This document shows, one piece after another, positions 12,079 to 25,268 of a DNA stretch of 64,000 bases (positions are counted from its first letter, which is position 1; every line of letters starts with the position of its first letter). A program made the position numbers and the translations under genes. The notes beneath the pieces were generated by a model that saw only the letters and a program-made list of their open reading frames with translations, was not told the DNA's origin and made no database searches. Source of the DNA: Wuchereria bancrofti (lineage: Eukaryota > Nematoda > Chromadorea > Rhabditida > Onchocercidae); the NCBI GenBank assembly GCA_005281725.1, contig SSBO01000012.1, forward strand, positions 19,667,060 through 19,731,059. The letters run 5' to 3'.

Positions 12079-13921
12079 ACGGGATTTATCAATGGCATCC
12101 GTTTCTCGCTGAAAATATTTTGGACAATACACTTTATGATCGGACCAACCATTAATAATAATGGCAACCAAATGATCGGATTGTTTCGTTCGGATTAGCC
12201 ATTTCATTCAGCGTACGGAGAAATCAAAATTTGATATTTAGAATACTGTGATTAAATATTTTCAGTTCAATCTAATTGGGATTTAATATTACCTCAAAAA
12301 TTAGTTACAAAGTTTTACTTAAAATTCTGAAGCAAAAAACAGAAAAACTCTATAAGACATATAAATTATAAAGTGATATTTTATTGTTACGTCTTAATAA
12401 CACTGTATTATTCACTTGTATATTATGACTTTGAATATTTATTTATTTATAGCTGACTTTCTTTTCGGCTGTTTATTTTTAATCTCAACAATATTAACTG
12501 AAATTTGAGTTGATTATAAAAAATTACTTAACGCTACCACGTACTTCAACGCTCATGCATGCAATCCTTCACTTTCAATCTGCAACTCTTATAAAATAAC
12601 AATAATTGTTATCAAATTCAATATCGAATTATTTTCCATATTTTGCAGTAATCTGAAAAATATCGAAAGTACTGTATTAGAAGTATAGTAATACCAATTT
12701 ACCATTTATCGTACATAAACATGATCAATTCAAAATCCAGATTGTAATTAAAAGTAAACAGCCAAAAAGAAATCAAAAGTAGTATAAAATGTAATAATAC
12801 TAATTTAAAACAAGGAATTAAAGAAACATTTTAAGAACAATTATCAGAATTTACAGATTTTAAAAAAAAATTACTGAGACAAATATTTACACGTGTAATG
12901 AAAGAAGGAGTATTTCGGATCATATATATCTTAAAATACTTTAATTTCTTTTAGGTGTAACTTCTCACAAGTTATTCACTATTCGTTTATGATAGGAATG
13001 AATGAATAATATACATTTGTTGGATTATTTTTATTAATTTTGACAATTCGACAAAATAATAAAGTTGTTGAAATATAAAAATGAAATTTGGAGATATTTC
13101 ATCTTAAAAATAATACATCCTTCATAAATAGAATAAAGAATAACTGAACAAAATTTGGATGTAAATTAGCAGCAACAAGTAGCAAACTTTCGAATTTCAA
13201 TGATTACAATTTTGAATTATTTCTACACGTAGAGTCTGATGCGATCATCTGTTGAGCAGTAGAATAGAAATTATAGATCACTTTGGGGACGTAGCGGTTT
13301 CTGATTTTAATCGGGGAAATCCCGCGTGGTTTAAATCATTGCTTAAATATGCATCGTATTATTGAAACTTCTGAATGAATTTCTTCCAGTGAAAAAACAA
13401 AAAATTAAATTCGAAAAGATTAAGAATAAAGCTTATTTGTTTCAAATATTTCATATATCAGGTTTTAAATACTGAATATTCGGTGTGAAAAAATATTTCC
13501 TAAAATAATACTTATGATTTATTTATAAATTTCGTTTACAATAGAGAGTATAATTTTACAGACAGTAAAAATAGCCAGACATCGCATAAACTCGAAACTT
13601 AACAAATTAACAGAAAAAAAGAAAAAAATTGCAAAAGGAACAGAAACAAAGTTAATAAAAATTAAAAACTGTCACCATTATTTATTCTTAGGTACTATTT
13701 TCAGTATTATTGAAATTAATGCCTGCTGAATATAAATTTTGTGGACGTGTTTATTCAACTTGCTTCATAACTTTATTATTTTTAAAATTCAAAAATATGG
13801 TCCATTGGTGAGGATAAGAAAATCTAAGTAATGTGAAGGAAAGTGTAACCAAGGCGCTGCACTTTTTTCTACGTAAGATATAATGAAGACATCAAATATT
13901 TTCATTTAGAAGAATCTGCAG
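12079..13921. other. Intergenic region between tRNA-Asn and MSH4 3' end
   Basis: No gene supported. AT-rich apart from a GC-rich patch at about 13281-13340, which I report as a finding. The part next to 13921 should include the MSH4 3' untranslated region. Confidence 0.4.
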
Positions 13922-16900
13922 CTACTGCTCATTTGTTAGCGGTAACAATTCCTGGAAAAGTTGATCGCGCAATTTTGAAAGATAAGTAGCAGCAGCATCG
14001 GTATCTGTTTTTGTTAAAAGTGGCAGCATAGAACGCAACTTGCATGCAAATCGAATAATAGCACGACGTTGGCGCGTTTCATCATCCATTTCAACCATCA
14101 CGTTATGTTGTATGCGTAAGGACGTGGCTAATGTATGTGCCTCACTCAGTACTTCTCTCGGAAAAGTTGTTAGATCAGCCAAATTAAATGCTGAAAATGT
14201 ATGCCGTAATTGCGTTTTTAACATTACTTCCACACCTTCAGTCAGTGATTAAATTAGGATAAATATAGGAAGTCTTACAATATGGAATTTGTCATAGAAA
14301 GTGAAACATTCCCATTATGAATATCAGCATTTTACAAACGGAAAACAAATGAAAAAGAAAAAAAGAGAAAGAAAAAACAGCCCATATGATTCTGATAAAC
14401 AAAGAGGAAAAAAATGACAATGCTGGGTGAGAATTGTTGAGGATATACTATTATTTCATATATAAATTAATAGCGACCAAAAAGGGTGAGAAATGGAGCT
14501 AACACTTTGAAATAAGTTAAAATCGATGGAGAAAAAAGAATTGTTATATGTGATGTATGCACTTACCATAAAGTGGACCACTGTATGGACCAGTATAGAG
14601 TTGATGAGAACAGTGAAGTTTTTCCACTTCGCTACCGTCATCTTGTTTGATTTTCACTGTTTTAGCCGAGAAATGGAAGCTAAAAATTACAACTGACTGA
14701 ATGAGACCTATAATAAATTCCTCTGATGACCAATTTAAAAAAATCATTTCGCATTGCTAACTTCTTACTTAGATTATAAAGACTGCTGCCACACTACCAC
14801 TGCAGGATATATTACTTAGAGTTACAATTCTATTTACTGGTACAGCAAGATAAGTAGGACAATCAGCAAGTTTGAAGATCTAAGCATTATTATCGTTTCA
14901 AACATTTTATGCTAGATATAATCATACTAATTGATCGATCTTTGATAAATTATCTCATTATAGAAGTGAAGAAAGGTAACACAAAAAAAGTTAAAGTTTC
15001 TATTTACTTTTCAACACTGGGATACATTGTTGCAAGCGATGCCAAGTCAAGATAATGAGTAGCGAATATAACATATGCCTACAATTTGGATTTTCTGAAT
15101 CGATGATATAAATACTATGTTACAAAAGAAGAAAAATTGAAAAACTGAGAGACTTAACCTTTCTTCGTAGAAGCTCTTCACATATGGCAAAGCATATACT
15201 TAAACCTTCATCATATGCTGTGCCTGAAAAATTCTAATTAAGATTGACTGAATGTTAGTTTCTAATTAAAGAAAAAAGCTATAGATTGATCACTGTTTTC
15301 AAAGGGTAAATGATTGTCTCATAGTTGCAGCTATTGAAGCAAAGACTTATCATTCCTATTATTTTAGCCACTTTTTCGAAGAACAATTAACGTCAATAAG
15401 TGGTTTTCGAAAACATTGAAATGTAGAGTATAATTTTATAGACAATAAACAATAGCCAGCTTAGGCACATATGGACTCGAAATTCAACAAATTAACCGAA
15501 AAAATTAGAAAAGTAAAAAGAGAAAGAAACAACGTTAACAAAAATTAAAAACTGTCGCCACATTTATCCTAAAATAAAAAAAGAAGTTACTCCAAAAAAA
15601 ATTAAGCCACTCACTACATGCAAGTTCATCGATAAGAACTAATGATAGAGAATCAGCTGTACGTAAAATAGGTGCCATTTCGGACATCTGAAGAGAAAAA
15701 ACCATGAAAATTTTCATCGTGTTCTGATCTTGCAGTTTTTTTTTCTTGCCTTAAATATAAATAAAACATGATGTAATCAGATGCATTTATTGCATAAGTT
15801 TAGAAGCTTAAATAATTTCAAAATTTTAAACAAAGATTTCTTTAAATTTCTCACTATTCTCTACCATTTACCTCAACAGCGAAAGCTGACAAATTAGCTG
15901 TCAAATCATCACTATGTCCAATTCGTGAAAAGATTCGAGTGAGAATTGGAAATACCGCCATTTCTGCCGGTACAAAACTTCCTGTTTGAGCTAACACATG
16001 CAGCAAGCAAATCTGCTTCAAATATGTTGATTTTCCAGCCTAAGAAGTATAAATATAAAACTCGCATAATTATTTAAATATATATAAAATATTTGAAAAC
16101 TCATACTTATTGTCTGTTTGTTACTTCCGAGCTTTACTTATCATTAACATTTCTATGATTTAATGACCACAATGTAATTTAAATATTTTTAACAAGTAAC
16201 TTGCCATATTCGGTCCCGTAATGATATTGATTCGGGATTCCGGCGACAAATACTGAAATTTCAAAAATTAACTAATCAAAGTCGAGTGTTAAAATTTTTC
16301 AGTTTTTACATGGGAAAACTGGGAAAGGTCGAAAATTCCCTACAGTTTTGGGACGCATTCATTTGAAGAAAAGAAAAAAAGAACTTGTAATGACGCAAAA
16401 AAAGACATCTTCAACTTTGGGTTTTTGGTTTTAATTTTTGAGCATTTTAAGAAAAAAAAAAATGTCTCAACAAGTCAACTCGTGATCTCATCTACTTACT
16501 GTTAATTTACTGATTACCGCCGTTGCTTGAACTCTACAATCTTTGTTTAAATTATACAGTTTCTTGACTTTTTGACAGCTGCATGCTCAAGAAACTCTCA
16601 TTTTCAACGATTTATACCACTACTTGATGAAAAGCATTTGATCTCATTTGTTAGTATCTGAATGTAATGAGAAAGAGATCCGACAAAATTCCAATTTCAA
16701 AAAAAAGAAGTGTAAAAACTATATTTCATAGTCTGCTTGATAGGTACACATGAGAAAACCTACAGCATCATTTGGAATGAAATTTTCGTTTGCCAAATCC
16801 AAAAGTGGATGTCTTCCTCGTTTCACAATCATTGACATTGAAGGGGAAAATGATGGTCGAACTATATAAAGGAAAATTTTGCAAATTTCATTGATTGAAC

Positions 16901-19900
16901 TAATGTTCACATTTGAAATCTTATAGAAAGGAATGGCATTTTTTGATCAGAAAAAAAAAAAAAAACAGCACCTGACTGAATTTTCATAGCATATACCGCG
17001 AGAGAAGAAATAAAATCGACCATCGATATTGCTTCAATTGCATGATATAAACATGGAATCATTAAACGGATCTAAAATATCATAAAGTAATCTATTTCTT
17101 CTTTCCACTTTCATTTCAGGTATACATTTACCACTGAAGGGATCAGTCGAAATTAGTAAATCAAATTATGCACTAACCACGGAGAGCCACCAAACTAAGA
17201 ATAGATTCGTATACCCGAACATATATTTTTAACTAGAAATCATGCGCTTTGTTTTTTCGGATCGTTTTTTTTTTTGTTGAATTAATCCCACTAACTTCAG
17301 TCAAACATTCATCATCATTTCGGTTATTCAACATTTCAGGAAAAGATCGACTACTTGATGGTTTCTCCCACTATCGTTATAATTGAAAAACAATCAAGAA
17401 GTTCAACAGATGAACATCGCATTACTTTGGGCATGAAAAATGCGATACTTCTAAGAAACGATTTTTTTTTCTAAAAAGATATTACTATCAGTGTTTAAGT
17501 TTACAATTTATGCTTTTAAATAGTACAGAACTGGAATAGATACCTTATTCAATAGCTCAACCACTATCACATTGCTCCTAATTGTTATTTCGTTAACCAT
17601 TTCATCGATTCTTTCTATAAATGATTTGAACAATCTTTTGAAGTTTTCAGTTTCCAAAATATTCCTAACGTCAAAAAATGTGAAATTAAGTTGCTCTGCT
17701 TTTTTTTGTAATTAAATTAGTTAAGAATAGTTTAAGAAGTGACTTACAAACAAGATATATAACAAAGAAAACAACCATTGTAGCGTAATAATGAACGAGT
17801 TGTGCAAGAAACAGAAGCCCGATTCCTGACCATATCAATAAAATGTGATGGTAGTTTGATTTTAGCAACAGGATCCAAGCAAGGAATAGAAAAATGGAAA
17901 CCACGACTTGCAGTATAGATAAGTTTCGCTTCTGATATCTCGCTTGCATCTTCATTACCCTTTTCTGCAAAATTTGCGAGATATATGAAACCTGCTTTGC
18001 TACAATTTTAATTGAAAGATGAGATATGCAAAACTTACAACATATGCTGAAGAATGTATTCACTTTTCTTTCGTAAACCCCATGCTCAATTAACTTAAAA
18101 TCAAAATATAATAGCTGAAAATTTTCATTTCTTTTTTAGAACTAGGAAATATGCCAAATTTGACCTTTCATGACTATTAAGTTCATTAGGATCAAAATAA
18201 TCATATGTAAGTTGATCGTTAGTAAGGTTATCATTAATTTGCTAGTATTTCCAGGGTTAAGCATAGAAAGCAGCTGAATGAACACTTTGAGATTTTGAAT
18301 ACTTTTCACTAATCTTAACAACTGTTACTTCTCTAAAATCTTTTTTAAGCGCAAAAAAATCAAATATGCGACATGCCAATTTACACCAAATATGCGAGAT
18401 GTCAATTTTAATCTAGAACTGCTCTGAAGCTTTGAAAATTCTATCCATCATGAGTACCTATAAAAGTTCGATGACTAGAAAATATTTTTATTTTTTATCG
18501 TACAAAGCATACCACGCGTATCACGTAACAGCTCTTCATACGCTTTTCGCATCACATCAATCATCTGATCAATTCCGTCCTAAAATAAATTGTTAAAAAA
18601 TTTCCAAAAATAATATAACCATTTTTTCTGAAAACTCAAGAAAAATAAGTTACGGAAATAAAAGAAATGTAATGAAGATAATTAGTGAGAAAAAAACAAA
18701 AGGAAAAAATTACTCGAACTGCATAGCATCGTTTTTGTCGTAATGCTAAAGACGATCGTTCGCCTACTTTACATGTTGTGTTCAGTTTTTCATCCAGAAT
18801 ATCAACAATACTCTCAAATCGTCCATCGTCCAAATGCTTCAAGTCATGAATTTTTAATATAAATAAAAAAAATATTCAAAAAAAGTTAATCAAAAGAAAT
18901 TTCCTTTAAAATACTTGAAAATATATAAGTCATGCAAATTTCTCATTCTGTAATAATTCTGCTCATTTTAGAGGATCACTAGAATAATAATAAATTTGCT
19001 TCAGAATATTTCATTCAAATTACGAGACAAAAGATAACAAGAAATTTCATTACCCTTTGGCAAATTTAGAAGTCAGTTAATCACGCTGAAAGCTTACTCA
19101 TAACTACTTTTGTAGGAATAAACCAAGTATGAAATTGAACTTTTCTTTATCAGACCTAGTAAAGAAAAAAATCAACGAATACTGTTGGCAAACACCTAAT
19201 GATGAGATGGTTAAATGCCAGAAGAAGCACAATAATGTAAAGTCTATAAATTAAATTGCAAAAATAAGTATTTTTAATGAATCAGTAAATAAAAACAAGA
19301 AAAGTTGACGGAGTACATTGTAACATAGACGGAACAAATGAGCCTTGCTATTTTTTAAAGCATCCCTTAACGGTTTAATCAAATGTAGTGTTTGTTGCAA
19401 ATTCAGGATCTGAAAAGCTTAGCCTTTTTTCAAATAATCTTGCGAGACAATAACTCATAAGAATAATAACAACTTTTTTAGTTTCTCTTTCTTTGGATTT
19501 TAAAATCAAATAATCAACTTAAGATTTATCGAAAACACCAGATTTTTTTCGATTTTTTATCCATTTTCAATCACTTTTTTTTCTTAATAAAAAATAGGAA
19601 ATCACATTCATTAGATAAAAACTCAAACATGTGATTTAATTCAAACTATAAAGAAAACCTGAGTGATGCGATGCTCAACTACACGAACAGTTTCTTTTTG
19701 ATTTTGTAGATAACAGCAAACTGTTATTAATCGATATATATCACTTATGCCAGCAGTAATTGCTCGCAAACGATCAAATTTCTAAAGAAAGGTTTTTTGA
19801 AGTGAACTATTGGTTTAATATATTATATAAATTTCAATCTTTTAACAAATCCACGAAATACCGGTTGATTGCTAATAAGTTCTTCAATAGCATCCAAGCG

Positions 19901-22381
19901 TGCTTCAATCATTGATAAATCAGCTGAAGGTTGTAGTAAGCTACTACGAAGCAGTCGTACTCCACCACTAGTCAAACATGTATTCAAAACCGAGAAAAGA
20001 CTACGACCCAATGTTTTTTGCTTAAGATGTATACGTTCCACCACTTCCACATTTCTCAATGTATTAACATCTGCAATTATAGGCTTCATCAAATAAACAT
20101 AACAATTCAAGTCATTTTCTACGTGATCCAACTCAATAACCAATATGAAATGTCAGGTGGTGGTACATCAGAAGTATATCAATGTTTAGTACTTAGTATT
20201 AGAAAATATGCATATCTAAAATCATTCCAGATGCACAAAATTAGATAACTAGGAGATAAATTTTTTAAACATTGAATTTCTTTCGTCATAAGATTATTAA
20301 TCAATAAGACAGACAATTTCATAACTTATTAAAAAATTTTGCAAGCTATTACCTATAAAGCAAGATTTCTCTGCAACAAGATAAGTAACTTTCAACGAAC
20401 TTTGAGCAAATAATACATTTTGTATGCATTCCACATATTTAATTAATGCGGCAGCAGCTGCCATACAGTAATATCTATAATTTTTAATAGTATGAAATAT
20501 TCATATAAAAACGGGCAAAAGGAGTAAAATTATTAGAATGAATAAAACTTGATAGTTTTAGTGAAAAGTGATGGAAGTGGTAAATGTACAAGGAAGCAAT
20601 TGTTGATGTCCTCGAGAAATAGCATACTTTTTAATGTAGGAAGAAGACGGTTAGTTTACAGCAAATGCATCTTGTATGCATTCGAAATCGTAATCCTATA
20701 CTTAAAATTCAAGCCTATCTTCAGAATACCGTGAAAGTGGCATTAAATTAATGTTTTGAGCATTCTTGAAATAATCAGAAATAAAACACCGAAAAATTAC
20801 AACAGAAATGGCAAAGTATAGACGACGAAAAATCAGCAAATACTATAATTCGAAATCCTATGTTTTTAAAAATTCTTTGTAAATTTTACGTATTTTTGAC
20901 GGTTCTGCAGAAACAAACTTTTTATATACTTCTGATGTTATATTAGACGATTCACTTGAACTAAGCTGTTTTAACAATTCAATTCCTTTCAGATCGCTGA
21001 AAATGAAAATGATAAATTGCACATGCTGTGCCGTTCGCATATTTTAAGGCGCTTAATCTCGATTTATAGTTACAATAATTCGTGCGAAAGATTTCATAAC
21101 ATTGAAGTGATAAAGGTACTCTCACCTAAATAACATTTCAAATTTAAAAGATAAGACTTAAGTTTTAAATTTCGTTATAAGCAGGTGAGAAAATTAAATA
21201 CTTGAAATAGCGTCTATTAATCATTGTGATTTCTACTTCTGGATAAGTGCTACGAATCAATTCCAACACAGCATTCATACTATTAGCCTTTTCAACGAAT
21301 GTTTCCGGAACAATAACCTGTAAACAATTATAATGTTGAATGACGAGATAGGATGATGTAAAACATCAGGTAAACATTTTAATTTTAAACTCCTTTATAT
21401 GCATTTCTTCCTCGAATTATGACTTGAACATTATTCATCATAGTGCCATGTGATGAAGAGTGAATGGAACATTAACCTTATCTGGAAAGTAGTAATTTAT
21501 TGAATAAACGAAAAATAACTATGTGGAAAACCTCAACAGGTTCTTGAATTTGAAACTGAATTCGAAGTCGTGCATAAGATGCAGAATCGATAAATTGCCA
21601 TAAGTGTAATTCACTGCATAATGCATCAATGCTTGCAAGTCCAATTTCACCACGTGCACTACCTCGACCTTCCACAACTGCTGCAGGTATATATAAATTC
21701 AACACGTGTCAACGAGATGGTTATTGACGTGATAGTCTGTTTTCACTTTATTTTATTCTTTCCCTTCCAATTTTGTGCTTCTCATTATGAATAATCAAAT
21801 TTAAGACAATAACAGTACAGATTCCTTTAGGCAATGAATCTTTTGACTAGCATCGAAAGCAATTTTTTGTTTGAAAACATTCTATGTGCAAATTATGTTT
21901 TTGCCTAAAAACGTGTCTAGTAGGTAACGTACGGAACATGAGACACATGAGTTCGAATTCAATGATCAAACATCTCAGCTGCATCCATATACATGGAGAA
22001 AAACTTACCGTTGGCAACTCGAATTTCTGATAAAAGGAAACTTAGGAAAGTTGCACTCAAATGTATATGTTTCAAGTATATGCATAAACGTTTTTTTAAG
22101 AATGAAAAAAAAAATATTTAAAAGAGAGAATACAATAATCAAAGCAAAACGTTTCTTTCATGTTAAACGCTATGCGGACCTATGCTTACATCTAAATCTT
22201 GCATACAAATCTTTTCAAAATAAAAATAAAGCGCTTAGGCAATTGTCAAAGTAAACTTACAAAAAATGATGCAACTTGTAAGAGATAGTTTCGTTCCATT
22301 TCCGGAATATCGTGAACGTTCACGAGTAGACGACGTGAAGCTACGATATTTCGGTGCGCTGGATGATGTATCACGTTGCAT
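13922..22381 (-). CDS. MSH4: MSH4, meiosis-specific MutS homologue (him-14 type), 21 exons
   Basis: Meiotic MutS-gamma subunit; partners MSH5, holds Holliday-junction intermediates and promotes crossovers. Exons: 22381-22261, 21680-21532, 21317-21202, 20996-20919, 20474-20353, 20070-19847, 19781-19659, 19409-19317, 18836-18714, 18579-18513, 17964-17776, 17695-17544, 17071-16972, 16861-16764, 16252-16205, 16039-15872, 15687-15615, 15223-15159, 15078-15008, 14679-14567, 14235-13922. All phases agree and sum to 868 residues, close to other MSH4 proteins. Matches run from VVEGRGSARGEIG near the N terminus, through RRYFNDLKG, the lever/clamp (RQKRCYAVR, YTASRGF) and RGRHPLL, to the ATPase. Walker A is GPNMAGKST at 598-606, Walker B LVLIDEL has Asp677-Glu678, and the switch is FATHYLDL. 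The N-terminal mismatch-recognition domain is missing, as expected for MSH4. A CAG lies two bases before the ATG, consistent with trans-splicing. Two acceptors are GAAG and one donor is GC. Confidence 0.95.
16203..16208 (-). other. GC-AG intron inside the MSH4 Walker A codons
   Basis: The exon ending GPNM (16252-16205) is followed by GCAAGT, and the next exon (from 16039) begins AGKST. Using the GT three bases further on instead would shift the frame and destroy GPNMAGKST. The GC donor is therefore required by phase, and it matches the usual strong GC-donor context. Confidence 0.85.
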
Positions 22382-24849
22382 AACTGTATTCGATCACACT
22401 ATTATTCGGTGTAAATAAGTATGATAAATGCAAAACGTAAGCGCCAACTAATACCAATGTAAAACTGCAACAATACATATTTACTAGTATACAATAAACA
22501 CGTATGAAGTTACAAAAAGTTACGTTTCTACAATATTCATATACGTAAAATACTAAAATGAAATGCTCTCACAACACACATATAAAGAAGTAATTCCTAA
22601 TTTATATATAATTAAAGTGTAAGCAGTGAATTTATATGCGTACGTGATTACTAACATATACTAATATATACGTGGCGTACTATCACGTGTACATCCCTTT
22701 CTTCACGCATCAACAGTTAGTCTCACTCGTTTTATCATTATCTACTTCCGCTCTTTTCGTTCTACTTTCTCTGATTCTCCTAATAGTTAACCCATCTATC
22801 TTCTTTTGTTCCTGTTGAAATCCTCGTTTTCATGTAATTTCTTTTATATAACGTTATTAATTGACCCTTTTCATAAATACTGCTTTATATCACGTATGAC
22901 ACATTCACTCACTTGCTTAACTAATTAATTAATTATTTAATTATCCACTTTTTTTGATTAAATCGCTTATTTAATCATTCATTTTTGCTTTTATTATATT
23001 TTTTTTATTTAATTCCTCAACCCAATAATTGATTTCTTCCATTCATTTATTCGTATACAGTATTACAATTTGGAATTTTTTTTTGAACATTTTTAATTAG
23101 ATTTCAAACATTTACAACATTTCATTTGTATTTGAATTAAAAAAAAAAAAAAAAAACGTTAACATTTATAACATCATCTCTTATAAAAAGAAAAAGTATA
23201 GTTGATATATGAAATATTTCTTTTTACTCATTTATATTTGTGACAACGATATGACAAAATTAAGAATGATTAAAAATCTCAACAAGCATTCATGCAACAT
23301 ATGACTGTTTGATTTGATTTTTCATTTTTTCATAAATAAAGAAAAAGATTAATTAGCAAAGTCATCGATTATTATTTCCTTTAGAAAAATTAACTTGAAA
23401 AAAAGTAATAAAGACAAATTTAAAATTTTATTTTACATTAATTGAGAAAAAGAAGCGCGTCTTAAAAAATTTCCCTCCTTTTTCAAATTGATTTACATTA
23501 GACAAAAACAAATCGAACAAATAAAAATGGCTCTAAAAACAACAGAGTGTTTAATTTCTTATTCTAAACTATCAATAAATAATGGTACCACCACTAAAAA
23601 AGCAAAAAAAAAAAACGGTTGAAGATGTCACTTAAACGTAACATTAAATAAGTGAAATAATTAAGAAACAAATGGAACAATTTTGAAACAGAATTTAACA
23701 TGAATCTAACAAAACACGGTTAAAACGTTTGTTTTAACGCAATTTGCCAAAATAATCCAGTACACTTCGATTATCAGTATTCTCATTAAAATAAAAATGA
23801 GCTCCATACTTTTCTAGTAAATTTTAAATGAACAAAAAATGTGAAAATTTTGATCAAATTACTCTTCAGTTCGATAAACTAATACCAGAAATATGAATAA
23901 TAACTAAAGCGTATTTAAATTTTATATGATTAGAGCATCCCCTTTCTCTCTCTTTTTTTCTTTTAAAAAAGGAGCATTTTTAAGTTGTATAAGATTTTAT
24001 GAATATAATTATGAAGATGAAAAAAATAAAGAAATCCGTATTTTGCAAACTCGTTTTCAGTTACGTTAGATTCTTTTTCCTTATCGTGTAAGTCTGTTTT
24101 TATCACGTAACACCTTCGCCACGTAATGTCTTTTCTGTCACCTAAAACTAAAAGAACTTTTCTTCTTTTTTTTTTCTTCCAAATTTGTTTTACTTGTTAT
24201 TTTACGTAAAATTTCGAGAAAATTTGATTATTAATTTAGGGCCATTAAATTAATTTAAGGAGAAAAACTTATAAAACAAAATTTCGAAATTTCCTAGCTT
24301 TTTCTCCTCTTCGAAATATAAGTTAATGCAAGTACATATACTTGTTTGATGTTTAGTCTTGCCTAATACTATTAATGCATGCATGCATGCAAACATGTCT
24401 TGACATAGTGCATGCATGTAATGCTAATTACCGCATATTTTGTATTTTAGATATATGTTACAAATATGTAGAAGATAAGTGGTTTTTTCCCATTTTTTTC
24501 CGAAAATATAAAACTAATTTGTGGTAAATGTTACACTCAGGTTGATTTTTAAACGACAAATTAATTTCCGAAAACCAAATTTAAAGTCAATGCTAACAAC
24601 TTCAAGCAACTTATTTCCAAAATTCATTTCAGGTGCATCCATCTCATAGCTGCTTCTCTGCATACACTAATTTCATTTTGTCATTGATCTATGAAACACT
24701 CTTCGATTGTGTTATATTTCGTAAAGCATCAAATTTACGCTTTTGAATTTTTCTTTTCCCTTTCCTTTTTTTTTTAAATATAAAATGCATCCGATTTAAG
24801 AAATTATAGACCATTACTGGGATTGCGATTATATTTTTTCGATTATATT

Positions 24850-24903
24850 TTTCCGATTATATTTTTCTCTAGGATACTTTTAACCTTATAATTATGTAAA
24901 CAT
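24850..24903 (+). repeat. 54-bp direct repeat, copy 1
   Basis: Begins TTTCCGATTATATTTTTCTC and ends TTATGTAAACAT. Identical by eye over 54 bases to 25447-25500, 597 bases downstream. This copy is upstream of SMYD exon 1. Confidence 0.9.
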
Positions 24904-25260
24904 GCAATTTGGCTACTTTTTAAAATCATATTAAGAAGAAAGGAATATAGTCCAGATCAAATTTGTTTTGCTAAGTATGTCCCTTTATTTCCACAGTTTT
25001 AATTTCGTTATACACATTCAAATAATATAAAATTGGCCGCTTAATATATTTGAGAATTCATTCATTTCTTGCATTTATCACTGTTTATCAGTTAGATTAT
25101 AGAATCAATTCTGCAGTTATATAACTTTGCATTTAAGGTAATAAGTTTGTTGATAAATTAACGAAACAATTTTAAACGATTTATTAATACAGCAAATATA
25201 CATATGTTTTACTTTAGTACATTTTTGGAAGCAAAAAGTTTTTATTTAACTTATCATTTT

Positions 25261-25263
25261 CAG
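25261..25263 (+). promoter_or_regulatory. Likely spliced-leader acceptor of the SMYD gene
   Basis: ATCATTTTCAG is a consensus nematode 3' splice site five bases before the chosen ATG (25269). No convincing upstream exon was found, so trans-splicing is the simplest reading. An ordinary intron acceptor remains possible, because the frame is open from the acceptor into the ATG. Confidence 0.5.
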
Positions 25264-25268
25264 AAGTA

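Larger units (their letters stand above)
22382..25268. other. Divergent intergenic region between MSH4 and the SMYD gene
   Basis: Holds the promoters of both head-to-head genes, but no element can be named. Contains homopolymers (A18 at 23139-23156), a self-complementary ATGCATGC run near 24376-24390, and the first copy of a 54-bp repeat. No coding exon supported, including the N-terminal SET strand that a complete SMYD protein would need. Confidence 0.45.

Noticed and set aside
16201..16206. GT donor at the end of MSH4 exon GPNM (GTTACT)
   Set aside because: Its use would add GCA A and shift the phase, destroying the Walker A sequence; the GC donor three bases earlier gives exact GPNMAGKST.
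17686..18063. 125-codon minus-strand frame with membrane-like segments
   Set aside because: It overlaps MSH4 exon 17964-17776 in a different frame. The MSH4 frame matches the family (YTASRGF), so this is a shadow.
24373..24420. ATGCATGC-rich palindromic stretch as a regulatory hairpin
   Set aside because: Short simple repeat of low complexity with no supporting context.
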